Origin: Kiritimatiellia bacterium
GTDB lineage: Bacteria; Verrucomicrobiota; Kiritimatiellia; RFP12; UBA1067
Direction of reading: 5' to 3'
Assembly (NCBI GenBank): GCA_017411125.1
Contig: JAFPNP010000001.1
Coordinates: 1-20,556 of the forward strand
Length of the DNA stretch: 20,556 nt
The translations under genes and the position numbers were made by a program. The notes beneath the pieces are model-generated. The model did not search any database. It was not told the origin of the DNA and saw only the letters and a program-made list of their open reading frames with translations. Shown piece by piece: positions 13,156 through 20,556 of the stretch; position 1 is the stretch's first letter, and every line of letters begins with the position of its first letter.

Positions 13156-14622
13156 ATGAATGATTTTGCAGTTCGAATGGATTCAGATTCCTCTGCTTCT
13201 TTGGCGGGGTTTGTATTCGGCATCACGGCGACGCTTGCCGCGTGGTGGCGTTTCGGCGTGGAATGGCTTCCTGCGGCGATGCTGTTCTTTCCGGTCCGCG
13301 GTCTGGTCGACGGACTGGTTTCCAATGCCAGCGGCAAAATCGTCAAGCACGGCTTGGTGCTGATTCTGTATTCGGTCGCGGTGCAAGCCGCCCTTCTCGC
13401 CGCGTCGTATCTGCAGAAGAACATTCCAACGCAGGGAGCAGGCGCGGACAAGCCGGAGTTCCTGTTTGTAGCGGCATGCGTCGGCGCTGGAGCGGCGGCT
13501 CTCTCGGCCGCATATCTGGCAGCCTCGGTGGTCGCCGGCTTTTTCAATGGCTTCGCGTTGCCACGAAAGGTACATGCCGTCATCCGCCCCGCGCTGACGA
13601 TAATATCAAGGATAATCGTATTCGCCATCATGGCGGTTCTCCTGCGGCACAGCGACAGATTCATCGCCATTTCCACCGCCGTGAAAGCGGCGTTGTCCAT
13701 CGCGATCGGACTGGGATTGCTGTTTTCCATAAAGCGAGCATTGAAAGACGACATCGCGCCGCGCCCGCAAAAGGCGCCTCCAGGAGACAATGCCGGGCAG
13801 AGGCCAACATGCATCCGCCATTCAACGTGTACGCGGCTTGAAGACGTTGTCGGAATGGACGATGCAAAAGAGCAGATCCGCCTGCGTCTCATAGAACCCG
13901 CCCGCAATCCTCGCGAAGCGCGCAAATACGGGCTGTCCATCGGCGGCGGCGTGATGCTCTACGGGCCGCCCGGAACCGGCAAGACAATGCTGGCGCGCGC
14001 AGTGGCCGGAGAACTCGGACTTCCGTTTTTCATGATAACGGCGGCAGACGTATTCGGAAAATACGTTGGAGACTCCGAACGAAACATACGGGCGATATTC
14101 GCGGAGGTGCGCAACCATCCGCTGTCGGTGCTCTTCATAGACGAAATGGAAGACATCTTCCCGAAGCGCACCGGCGAAATACACGAAACCACGCGCAAGG
14201 TGATTTCAATTCTCCTGCAGGAGCTTGACGGGCTTGACAAAAACAAAAATCCCATCCTGATACTTGGCGCAACCAACGTGCCGTGGATGATAGACGAAGC
14301 GTTTCTGCGACCGGGACGGTTCGACGTAAAAGTGTTCGTCGGGCTTCCGGACGAGGCCGCGCGCAGAAAGATTCTCGAACTGAACTTTTCCAAAGACGGC
14401 ATACCGGCGGAAAACGGACTGGTGGAGTTCATCGCATCGCGGACGGACTGCTACAGTGGCGCCGACTTGAAAGGCGTGGTTGACCGCATCCGCCAAATGG
14501 CATATTCAAAACGCGCGCATTCATATTCGCGCGAAGTGGCGGAAAAAGCCATCGCGGAAGTGCCGCCGACTTCGTCCGGCGAATTGGTAAGGCAGATACA
14601 GGAGTGGAAAGGACGTGCATAA
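13156..14622 (+). CDS. Membrane-anchored AAA-family ATPase
   Basis: This 488-residue protein has a hydrophobic N-terminal half with about five membrane segments (roughly residues 15-45, 63-85, 103-130, 143-163 and 170-192), a polar linker, and a classical AAA module. The module has LEDVVGMDDAKEQ near 232, Walker A GPPGTGKT (270-277), Walker B VLFIDE (325-330), sensor 1 LGATN, and RPGRFD (385-390) of the second region of homology, followed by a helical lid with YSGADLKGVV. The AAA core resembles FtsH and other classic AAA unfoldases, but there is no HEXXH protease domain; the protein ends soon after the lid. It would form a membrane-bound hexamer whose substrate is unknown. No partner gene is adjacent; gyrB follows 48 bases later with its own promoter. 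Confidence 0.88.
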   Translation: MNDFAVRMDSDSSASLAGFVFGITATLAAWWRFGVEWLPAAMLFFPVRGLVDGLVSNASGKIVKHGLVLILYSVAVQAALLAASYLQKNIPTQGAGADKPEFLFVAACVGAGAAALSAAYLAASVVAGFFNGFALPRKVHAVIRPALTIISRIIVFAIMAVLLRHSDRFIAISTAVKAALSIAIGLGLLFSIKRALKDDIAPRPQKAPPGDNAGQRPTCIRHSTCTRLEDVVGMDDAKEQIRLRLIEPARNPREARKYGLSIGGGVMLYGPPGTGKTMLARAVAGELGLPFFMITAADVFGKYVGDSERNIRAIFAEVRNHPLSVLFIDEMEDIFPKRTGEIHETTRKVISILLQELDGLDKNKNPILILGATNVPWMIDEAFLRPGRFDVKVFVGLPDEAARRKILELNFSKDGIPAENGLVEFIASRTDCYSGADLKGVVDRIRQMAYSKRAHSYSREVAEKAIAEVPPTSSGELVRQIQEWKGRA

Positions 14623-14636
14623 AAGCGAAAATATGA

Positions 14637-14642
14637 TATAAT
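14637..14642 (+). promoter_or_regulatory. Extended -10 box of gyrB
   Basis: TGATATAAT gives a TG-extended perfect TATAAT. Transcription would start near 14649, and the AAAGGA ribosome binding site (14659-14664) lies 6 bases before ATG 14671. Confidence 0.55.
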
Positions 14643-14670
14643 ATATGAACGACATTCCAAAGGAAAAGAA

Positions 14671-17154
14671 ATGGCCGAAGAACTGACGAACCCTATCGAC
14701 AACGACAACGCCGCCGCAACCGGAACCGGCGACTACAATGCCGCCAACATACAGGTGCTGGAAGGCATGGAAGCCGTGCGGAAGCGTCCGGCCATGTACA
14801 TCGGCGACACGGGCGAGCGCGGATACCACCATCTCGTGTACGAAGTGGTGGACAACTCCATCGACGAGGCGCTTGCCGGGTACTGTTCGCTCGTGGACGT
14901 GCAGATCAACCCGGACGGGTCGCTCTCGGTGACGGACAACGGCCGCGGAATCCCCGTGGACATGCACCCGACGCAGCATCGGCCCGCGATAGAGGTGGTT
15001 CTCACCGTGCTGCACGCCGGCGGCAAGTTCGACGGCTCGAACTACAAGGTGTCCGGCGGACTTCACGGCGTGGGCGTCTCGTGCGTGAACGCGCTCTCCG
15101 ACTGGATGAAGGTCGAGGTGAAGCGCGGCGGAAAGATCCACCACATCGAGTTCTCGCGCGGCCACGTGACGAAGCCGCTCACGGTGGTGGGCGAATGCGG
15201 CGACGAGACCGGCACGAAGGTCACTTTCTTCCCGGACCACTCGATTTTCAGCTGCCATGCGTTCAAGTGGGAAATCCTCTGCGCCCGCCTGCGCGAACTC
15301 GCATTCCTCAACAAGGGCGTCAAGATCCATTTCAAGGACAACGAGGGCGAAGGACACCACGAGGAGACGTTCCACTACGAAGGCGGCATCGACGAATTCA
15401 CGCAGTACCTCAACGCGAACAAGAAGGCGCTCACGCCGGTGATCCACTTCGAGGGCGAGGCGCAGGGCGCGACGGGAATAGTGCAGGCGGAAGTGTCGAT
15501 GCAGTACACCGACACCTACGCCACCATCGAGCAGACCTACTGCAACAACATCCACACCGTGGAGGGCGGCACGCACCTTTCCGGATTCCGCGCCGCGCTC
15601 ACGCGCACCGTCAACAAATACGGCCGCGCGATGAAGAACGGCATCAAGGAGAAGGACGCCGTCACGGGCGACGACATGCGCGAGGGCCTCACGGTGATCG
15701 TCAGCGTCAAGGTGCCGCAGCCGCAGTTCGAGGGCCAGACCAAGACGAAACTCGGCAACGGCGAAGTGCAGGGCATCGTGGACTCCATCGTGAGCGAGAA
15801 GCTCATGACGTTCTTCGAGGAAAATCCGTCCGTCGCCGAAACCGTGGTAAACAAGATCATGATGGCGTTCCGCGCCCGCGAAGCCGCGCGCAAGGCGCGC
15901 GAGACGGTTCGCAAGGGCGTTATGGACGGCCTCTCGCTGCCCGGCAAGCTGCGCGACTGTTCCGAACGCGATCCGTCCAAGACAGAACTGTTCCTCGTGG
16001 AGGGCGACTCCGCCGGCGGCTCCGCGCAGGTGGGCCGCGACCGCAAGACGCAGGCCATCCTGCCTCTGCGCGGCAAAGTGCTGAACGTCGAAAAGGCGCG
16101 GATCGACCGAATGCTCGCCAACAACGAAATCCGCACGCTCATCACGGCGATCGGATGCGGATTCGCGGAGGAGTGGGACGTCTCGAAGGCCCGGTACCAC
16201 AAGATCGTCATCATGACCGATGCCGACGTCGACGGCGCCCACATCCGCACGCTTCTGCTCACGTTCTTCTACCGCAAGATGCCGGAACTTATCGAAAAGG
16301 GCTACGTGTATCTCGCCCAGCCGCCGCTCTACAAAGTGGAACGCAAGAAAAAAACGGAGTACGTGCTGACCGACGGCGAGATGACCTCGCGGCTTCTCTT
16401 CCTCGGCCTCGACGACATGACCGTGAAGCGCGCGAACGGCGAGGCGCTCGACGGCGAGCAGGCGCGCAAGCTGCTAGAACTGCTTGCCGAAATCGACGAG
16501 ACGGCCAAGGCCGTGGAGCGCCGCGGCCTTTCCGCGAAAGCCCTGCTGGACGCGCGCGGCGAAGACGGTTCCGTGCCGCGCTACGCGCTCGTGCGTGGCT
16601 CCGGCGACGCGGCGGTCGTGGAGTTTGCCATGGACGAAGCCGCGTTCAAGGCGCGCGTGGCCGCGCTCCAGCAGGAAATGCAGACTACCATCGACATCCC
16701 GTCCACGCAGGTCGAGACGTACCATCCCACGGACCAGGTGCCCTTCCGCTGGCTCGAACTCTACCGTTCGTCGCTGCTGCGCAAGCAGATGGAATCGCTT
16801 GCGGCGATGGGGTTCGGGATCGCGGAATACTTCGGCTCGGACGCCAAGGTCGCCTCGCTCGAAGAAGACGGCTCCGAAACCGAGGTCAAGTCGCTCGAAG
16901 ACCTGCTCGAAGCGATCCGCGCGCGCGGACGCAAGGGCATGAGCATCTACCGCTTCAAGGGCCTTGGCGAAATGGACGCGAAAGAGCTGTACGACACAAC
17001 CATGAATCCGGCCAAGCGCCACATGCTGCGCGTGAAACTCTCCGACGCCGTGAAAGCCGACCAGATGTTTTCGCTGCTCATGGGCGACGAAGTGGAGCCG
17101 CGCCGCAAGTTCATCGAGGACAACGCCCTCAACGTCCGCTCGTTGGACATCTGA
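14671..17154 (+). CDS. gyrB: DNA gyrase subunit B
   Basis: This 827-residue protein is the ATPase subunit of DNA gyrase, which introduces negative supercoils with GyrA. The GHKL ATPase domain has VRKRPAMYIGDTG (36-48), EVVDNSIDEA (58-67), TDNGRGIPV and GGLHGVGVSCVNAL; the transducer domain follows with QTKTKLGN; the TOPRIM domain has LVEGDSAGGSA with E444, PLRGKVLNVEKA, and MTDADVDGAH with D517, D519 and D521. The C-terminus has FKGLGEMD, TTMNP and EVEPRRKFIEDNAL. A region of about 150 residues between TOPRIM and the C-terminal motif (about 570-760) is longer than in compact GyrB proteins, like the insertion of Gram-negative enzymes. The Gly-rich motifs and the C-terminus favour GyrB over ParE. 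gyrA is not in the window. Confidence 0.96.
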   Translation: MAEELTNPIDNDNAAATGTGDYNAANIQVLEGMEAVRKRPAMYIGDTGERGYHHLVYEVVDNSIDEALAGYCSLVDVQINPDGSLSVTDNGRGIPVDMHPTQHRPAIEVVLTVLHAGGKFDGSNYKVSGGLHGVGVSCVNALSDWMKVEVKRGGKIHHIEFSRGHVTKPLTVVGECGDETGTKVTFFPDHSIFSCHAFKWEILCARLRELAFLNKGVKIHFKDNEGEGHHEETFHYEGGIDEFTQYLNANKKALTPVIHFEGEAQGATGIVQAEVSMQYTDTYATIEQTYCNNIHTVEGGTHLSGFRAALTRTVNKYGRAMKNGIKEKDAVTGDDMREGLTVIVSVKVPQPQFEGQTKTKLGNGEVQGIVDSIVSEKLMTFFEENPSVAETVVNKIMMAFRAREAARKARETVRKGVMDGLSLPGKLRDCSERDPSKTELFLVEGDSAGGSAQVGRDRKTQAILPLRGKVLNVEKARIDRMLANNEIRTLITAIGCGFAEEWDVSKARYHKIVIMTDADVDGAHIRTLLLTFFYRKMPELIEKGYVYLAQPPLYKVERKKKTEYVLTDGEMTSRLLFLGLDDMTVKRANGEALDGEQARKLLELLAEIDETAKAVERRGLSAKALLDARGEDGSVPRYALVRGSGDAAVVEFAMDEAAFKARVAALQQEMQTTIDIPSTQVETYHPTDQVPFRWLELYRSSLLRKQMESLAAMGFGIAEYFGSDAKVASLEEDGSETEVKSLEDLLEAIRARGRKGMSIYRFKGLGEMDAKELYDTTMNPAKRHMLRVKLSDAVKADQMFSLLMGDEVEPRRKFIEDNALNVRSLDI

Positions 17155-17167
17155 CCAGACGCGGCGC

Positions 17168-17572
17168 CTAAAGGGTGTCTACGTACTTGCGGAGTATTCC
17201 GAAATCGGAGCGCACGAACACGACGGATCTCGTGCGGACGAATTTGGTCTTGCGCTCGGTAATGGCTATGGAGAGCGTCATGTCGTCGCGGTCGCGGAAT
17301 CCGCTGATTCCAGCGTCGTTGAATTCCCATCTCGTCACCTTCACGGAGATGGCGAACTCCGCCTCGTCCGCCTTGTCCTTCACGGCAAAGCCCTTCTCGG
17401 CAAGATACTTCTTCAACGCGGCCTCCACGCGCCGCTCGGTCTTCTCCACGAAGAACGCCGTGCCGGCGGCGAACTTCTCCGTGTGCCGCGGAATGCCCTC
17501 GCGTATTTCGCCTGGCGTCCAGCAGCCGGCCAAACCGGCGGCGATCAAGATGGCTGTCAGTATTCTGAACAT
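17168..17572 (-). CDS. Small lipoprotein, DUF3568-like in shape
   Basis: This 134-residue protein begins MFRILTAILIAAGLAGC, a lipoprotein signal with the lipobox LAGC and modified cysteine C17, so it should be anchored in the outer or inner membrane. The mature part has an amphipathic helix (KTERRVEAALKKYLAEKGF), then alternating strands (AEFAISVKVTRWEF, DMTLSIAITERKTKF) and ends KYVDTL. Small lipoproteins with this helix-plus-sheet pattern include DUF3568-like proteins, but I am not certain of the family. The start overlaps the end of murE by 16 bases, and no separate promoter is visible, so it is probably the last gene of the cell-wall operon. It converges on gyrB with 13 bases between the stop codons. 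Confidence 0.8.
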   Translation of the reverse strand: MFRILTAILIAAGLAGCWTPGEIREGIPRHTEKFAAGTAFFVEKTERRVEAALKKYLAEKGFAVKDKADEAEFAISVKVTRWEFNDAGISGFRDRDDMTLSIAITERKTKFVRTRSVVFVRSDFGILRKYVDTL

Positions 17573-18654
17573 ACGATTCGGTCGTCGAACGGCAGGATCG
17601 TGTCGCCGATCGTCTGCGTAGTCTCGTGTCCTTTGCCGCACACCACGACCACGTCCCCTCGTCCGGCGTTGGCAAGCGCGTAGTGGATGGCGGCGCGGCG
17701 GTCGGGTTCGACGCGGCAATCAGTTCCGACAGGTATTCCGGCGACGATTCCGGCGATGATGTCCTCTGGGCGCTCGCTGCGCGGATTGTCGCTGGTCACG
17801 ACAAGGCGGTCCGCCCATTTCGCGGCGGCGGCGCCCATGAGCGGACGTTTAGCGCGGTCGCGGTCGCCGCCGGCGCCGAACACGGCCCACACTTTTCCCT
17901 TGGCGAACGCGCGGACGGTTGAAAGCACGTTTGCGAGAGCGTCGTCTGTATGCGCGAAATCGACGAACACCTCTGCCGCGCTGCGCGTCTTCACGCGCTC
18001 CAGCCGCCCCCAGCGCGGCGCAAGAGTCGGAACGACGGCGCGTATCGTCTCCTCGGCCACGCCCGCCGCGCGCGCCAGCGCCGCCGCCACAAGCACGTTC
18101 TGGACGTTGTAGCGTCCCGCGAGCGGACTTCGCCGGGATACGAAGTCGGCGAAGTCCGCGTCTCGCGGGACGGTAAATCCACATTGGACGATTTGCAGCG
18201 GAAGCGCGGAAAGTTCGCGCACAAGGCGACGGCCCCACTCCGCGTCCACGCACACTACCGCCGGAGCGCCGTGGTTCTCCGCCGCAAGCCGCTCGAAGAA
18301 AAGACGCTTGGCGGCAAAGTAAGCCTCCATCGTCTTGTGGTAATCGAGATGGTCCTCCGAAAGATTCGTAAACGCGCCGCCGGCGAAATGCGTACCCGCC
18401 GTGCGGTTCTGGTGTATGGCGTGGCTAGACACTTCCATCACGCAGTTTGCGATTCCGTTGGACTCCATTTCCGCGAAGATGTCCATCAGCACCTTGTTTG
18501 GCGGCGTAGTGTAGCCCGTGGAGAACTTGCGCGAACCGGTATCGACCTCCACTGTCGTGACGTATCCCGTGCTGCCAAGCGATTTTAGGAATTCGGCAAG
18601 AATCCACGTCGTAGTCGTCTTGCCGTTTGTTCCGGTTATGCCGTAAATATTCAT
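17557..18654 (-). CDS. murE: MurE-like meso-DAP ligase lacking the N-terminal domain
   Basis: This 365-residue protein matches UDP-MurNAc-L-Ala-D-Glu:meso-diaminopimelate ligase over the central and C-terminal domains. It has the ATP loop GTNGKTTTT (residues 8-16), VMEVSSHA (72-79), NLSEDHLDYH (97-106), K116 as the candidate carbamylated lysine, and the meso-DAP motif DNPRSE (289-294), then GKGHE (340-344). The usual first domain, about 108 residues that bind the UDP part of the substrate in E. coli MurE, is absent: the P loop begins seven residues after the start. The start is fixed by a four-base overlap (ATGA) with the ftsI-like gene, whose coding sequence fills the upstream DNA, so no frameshift can hide the missing domain here. 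It may use a separate domain or have another substrate. Confidence 0.88.
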   Translation of the reverse strand: MNIYGITGTNGKTTTTWILAEFLKSLGSTGYVTTVEVDTGSRKFSTGYTTPPNKVLMDIFAEMESNGIANCVMEVSSHAIHQNRTAGTHFAGGAFTNLSEDHLDYHKTMEAYFAAKRLFFERLAAENHGAPAVVCVDAEWGRRLVRELSALPLQIVQCGFTVPRDADFADFVSRRSPLAGRYNVQNVLVAAALARAAGVAEETIRAVVPTLAPRWGRLERVKTRSAAEVFVDFAHTDDALANVLSTVRAFAKGKVWAVFGAGGDRDRAKRPLMGAAAAKWADRLVVTSDNPRSERPEDIIAGIVAGIPVGTDCRVEPDRRAAIHYALANAGRGDVVVVCGKGHETTQTIGDTILPFDDRIVCSEY

Positions 18655-20471
18655 GTCTCGCCGTCCTCCGGCACTTCCTCCGGCACGTCCGGCTCGACGG
18701 CTAGATAGCGCAGCACGAACGTGGCGATCTCGCTGAACGTCGGCCCTGCGCAGACGCCGCCCTGATGGTTGAAAAGCGGAATGCCCTTCGCCTCGGACGT
18801 GTCGCGGCGCCGGCACGTGGCCGGTTTCTGGTACGTGACGAGAATCACGACCTCGGGGCGCGAAGCGGGCACGATGCCGATGAACGAGGCGTTGAAGTTG
18901 TTTTCCGAATAGCCGCGCCCTTCCTGCATCTGTGCGGTTCCGGTCTTGCCCGCGATAGTGTATCCCGGCACGGCGGCTTTCTTGGCCGTGCCGCCCTTCT
19001 TCGCGACGCCAAGCATCATGGAACGCACGATCCGGGCAGTCTCCGATCGTATGGGATGCCCCAGCGACTGGCGCTGGTGCCGGTAAACGACCGAAGACGA
19101 GTCGCCGCCGTCTTCATCGCGCTCCACGATTCGTTCCACGATGTACGGCTTGAGCAGTTCGCCGTCGTTGCCGATGCAGGCGTATGCGGACGCAAGTTGT
19201 ATCGCCGTCACGGCAACACCTTGCCCGATTGGCGCACGGGACCACTTCACCTTGTCCCACTTCTTCCACTGCGGCAATATTCCGCTCTCTTCGCCGGGAA
19301 GCTCTATCCCCGTCTTTCGTCCGAGGCCGAAAGCGTCCATGTAAGTCCACAGACGCTGCGGCCCGAGATCGAATCCGATTTTCCCGAACACGATGTTCGA
19401 CGAATGCACGAGGGCGTCCTTCACGCTCATGAACGGCTCCCACTGGTGCGATCCGTCGCCAGGAAGTCGATAGTACCGCGTATCCTTTCTATCGGTGTTG
19501 ATCATGCTGTTCGGCCCGACAAGCCGCTCATTGATGGCTGCGCATGCCGTTATGGTCTTCATCACGCTTCCCGGTTCGTAGGACTCCGAGATGACGCGGT
19601 TGATGCGCTGCTCCGTCGTGGAGGACGGAAAGTCGTCCGGATCGTAGTCGGGAAGCGTCGCCATCGCAAGCACCGCGCCGGTCTTCACCTGCAGCACGAT
19701 CGCCCACACGCGCTCCGCCTGATGCCGCGCAAGCCCCGCAGAGAGGATTTTCTCCACTTCGTACTGTATGTTGTGGTCGATGGTAAGGTACACGTCGCAT
19801 CCAGGCTTGGATTCGAGAGCCTTGTCCTCCTGCCTCAAAACGCGCAACTCGCGTCCGTGCGCATTCCTCACGCCTGTCACGCGTCCGGCCATGCCCTTCA
19901 GGAATCGTTCGTAGCGCAGTTCTATCCCGGCGCCGCCGACCCGGTTAGTCGGATCGCGGCTCACGAATCCAAGCACCTGCGAAAGATGGCGCCCCTGCGG
20001 ATATACGCGCACCTGTCGTTCGCTCACGGAAAGCTCGTGCATTCCGGAAAGCCTGCCGTGTACACTGTCGTCGTCAGAGGTGGCAAGATAGATGTACCGT
20101 TTGTCCGGACGGGCGTAGACGTCCATCACCTTGACTAGAGGAATGTCAAGCGAAACCGCAAGGTTCGTCATGTGCGCCCAGCGCATGGCGGACGAAACAG
20201 GCTGCCCGGGATGGCGTGGATCCTCGTTGGCGACCTTTGCGTCAACGTGATAGTCCCAAACCGTCTTCGTGCATGCGAACGGCACTCCCGTGCATGAATA
20301 GATGCCGCCTCGCGGCGCTGTCGGATAGCGCGTGAACCTGTAGGTCGGCGTGTTCTCGAGTTTGACGAAGCCGAAATGGAGCAGCGTCAGGCGCACGGCC
20401 AGGCCGACGGCCCCTGCGGAAAGGAACGCGACCGGAATCCAGAACCGTAGCCTCTCACTGCGCCAGGCCAT
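18651..20471 (-). CDS. ftsI: Class B penicillin-binding protein, FtsI/PBP3-like
   Basis: This 606-residue membrane protein is a peptidoglycan transpeptidase, probably of the divisome. A short cytoplasmic start (MAWRSERLRF) precedes one membrane anchor (about 11-32), then the PBP dimerisation domain with PRGGIYSCTG (53-62) and SQVLGFVSRD. The transpeptidase domain has the nucleophile motif SVMK (302-305), SSN (357-359) and KTGT (509-512). FtsI rather than PBP2 is suggested by overlap with murE, as in the dcw cluster, and by the short remnant of another gene just upstream where ftsL would lie. The C-terminal tail is acidic (VPEEVPEDGE). The start at 20471 lies 21 bases after the previous stop; the ribosome binding site is weak. 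Confidence 0.92.
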   Translation of the reverse strand: MAWRSERLRFWIPVAFLSAGAVGLAVRLTLLHFGFVKLENTPTYRFTRYPTAPRGGIYSCTGVPFACTKTVWDYHVDAKVANEDPRHPGQPVSSAMRWAHMTNLAVSLDIPLVKVMDVYARPDKRYIYLATSDDDSVHGRLSGMHELSVSERQVRVYPQGRHLSQVLGFVSRDPTNRVGGAGIELRYERFLKGMAGRVTGVRNAHGRELRVLRQEDKALESKPGCDVYLTIDHNIQYEVEKILSAGLARHQAERVWAIVLQVKTGAVLAMATLPDYDPDDFPSSTTEQRINRVISESYEPGSVMKTITACAAINERLVGPNSMINTDRKDTRYYRLPGDGSHQWEPFMSVKDALVHSSNIVFGKIGFDLGPQRLWTYMDAFGLGRKTGIELPGEESGILPQWKKWDKVKWSRAPIGQGVAVTAIQLASAYACIGNDGELLKPYIVERIVERDEDGGDSSSVVYRHQRQSLGHPIRSETARIVRSMMLGVAKKGGTAKKAAVPGYTIAGKTGTAQMQEGRGYSENNFNASFIGIVPASRPEVVILVTYQKPATCRRRDTSEAKGIPLFNHQGGVCAGPTFSEIATFVLRYLAVEPDVPEEVPEDGET

Positions 20472-20492
20472 TCACCGCACACCCGCCAGCCG

Positions 20493-20556
20493 TCAGCGAA
20501 TCTTCCCGCGCATCGAACGTTTCCGCTGCTGCGGCTCGATGGAGGCCTGCGCCACG
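20493..20556 (-). CDS. C-terminal end of an upstream gene (partial, possibly ftsL)
   Basis: On the minus strand a frame entering from the window edge ends with VAQASIEPQQRKRSMRGKIR and a TGA stop, 21 bases before the ftsI-like start. A basic Gln/Arg-rich tail in this position would fit the end of an FtsL-like or other dcw-cluster protein, but 20 residues are too few to identify it. Confidence 0.4.
   Translation of the reverse strand, partial: VAQASIEPQQRKRSMRGKIR

Noticed and set aside
14521..17171. Long open frames of 573 and 696 codons overlapping gyrB
   Set aside because: Both are shadows of gyrB, with His/Val- or Arg-rich sequence and no motifs.
18765..20138. 457-codon plus-strand frame over the ftsI-like gene
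   Set aside because: It is antisense to a gene with all penicillin-binding protein motifs and has no ribosome binding site.

Overview
The window comes from a GC-rich bacterial chromosome. MurE carries the DNPR motif that selects meso-diaminopimelate, and division and wall genes (ftsI-like, murE) lie beside gyrB, which suggests a Gram-negative-type cell wall. The GC-rich REP-like hairpins, the type II-C Cas9 and the extended -10 promoters would suit the PVC superphylum (Kiritimatiellota, Lentisphaerota or Verrucomicrobiota), but that placement is a guess from general resemblance, not from a search.

Layout. (1) 1-4060, nucleotide-sugar and vitamin metabolism: the end of gmd overlaps fcl (GDP-L-fucose synthesis); thiD converges on them; a small ORF with a strong ribosome binding site follows; then ugd, a UDP-glucose 6-dehydrogenase resembling the animal/plant type. 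(2) 4061-6856, accessory DNA: REP-like palindromes, a two-gene phage-like cassette (DUF6291-like protein plus an unknown protein), a stretch without clear genes, and a patatin-like gene reduced by an internal deletion. (3) 6733-12560, a complete-looking type II-C CRISPR-Cas locus: a leftward tracrRNA, cas9, cas1, cas2, and an array of ten 36-bp repeats with nine spacers. (4) 12401-13155, non-coding: array promoters, a REP-like element, three iteron-like repeats at 22-23 bp spacing, and more hairpins related to those in region 2. (5) 13156-17154, a membrane-anchored AAA ATPase and gyrB. (6) 17168-20556 on the minus strand: the end of an upstream gene, a class B penicillin-binding protein (ftsI-like), a murE that lacks its first domain, and a small lipoprotein, packed with overlapping ends.

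How the CRISPR locus works, as read from sequence. The crRNA strand is the minus strand: repeats read GTTGTGATTTGATGC at their 5' end, and a 15-base anti-repeat matching 13 of those 15 positions lies just upstream of cas9. It is followed on the minus strand by a GGC/GCC hairpin, a second small hairpin and a perfect UUCG-loop terminator with six U. The tracrRNA and cas9 promoters face each other and share almost the same -10 box, and the proposed -35 of cas9 lies in the anti-repeat. Array promoters lie at the end farthest from cas2 and a terminator lies beside cas2, so the array is transcribed toward the cas genes. The degenerate repeat sits at the promoter end. Cas9 keeps all visible RuvC and HNH catalytic residues.

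The points most worth checking are the tracrRNA/cas9 promoter arrangement, the array polarity, the MurE without its UDP-binding domain, the REPIN-like elements, and the iteron-like repeats next to the array.
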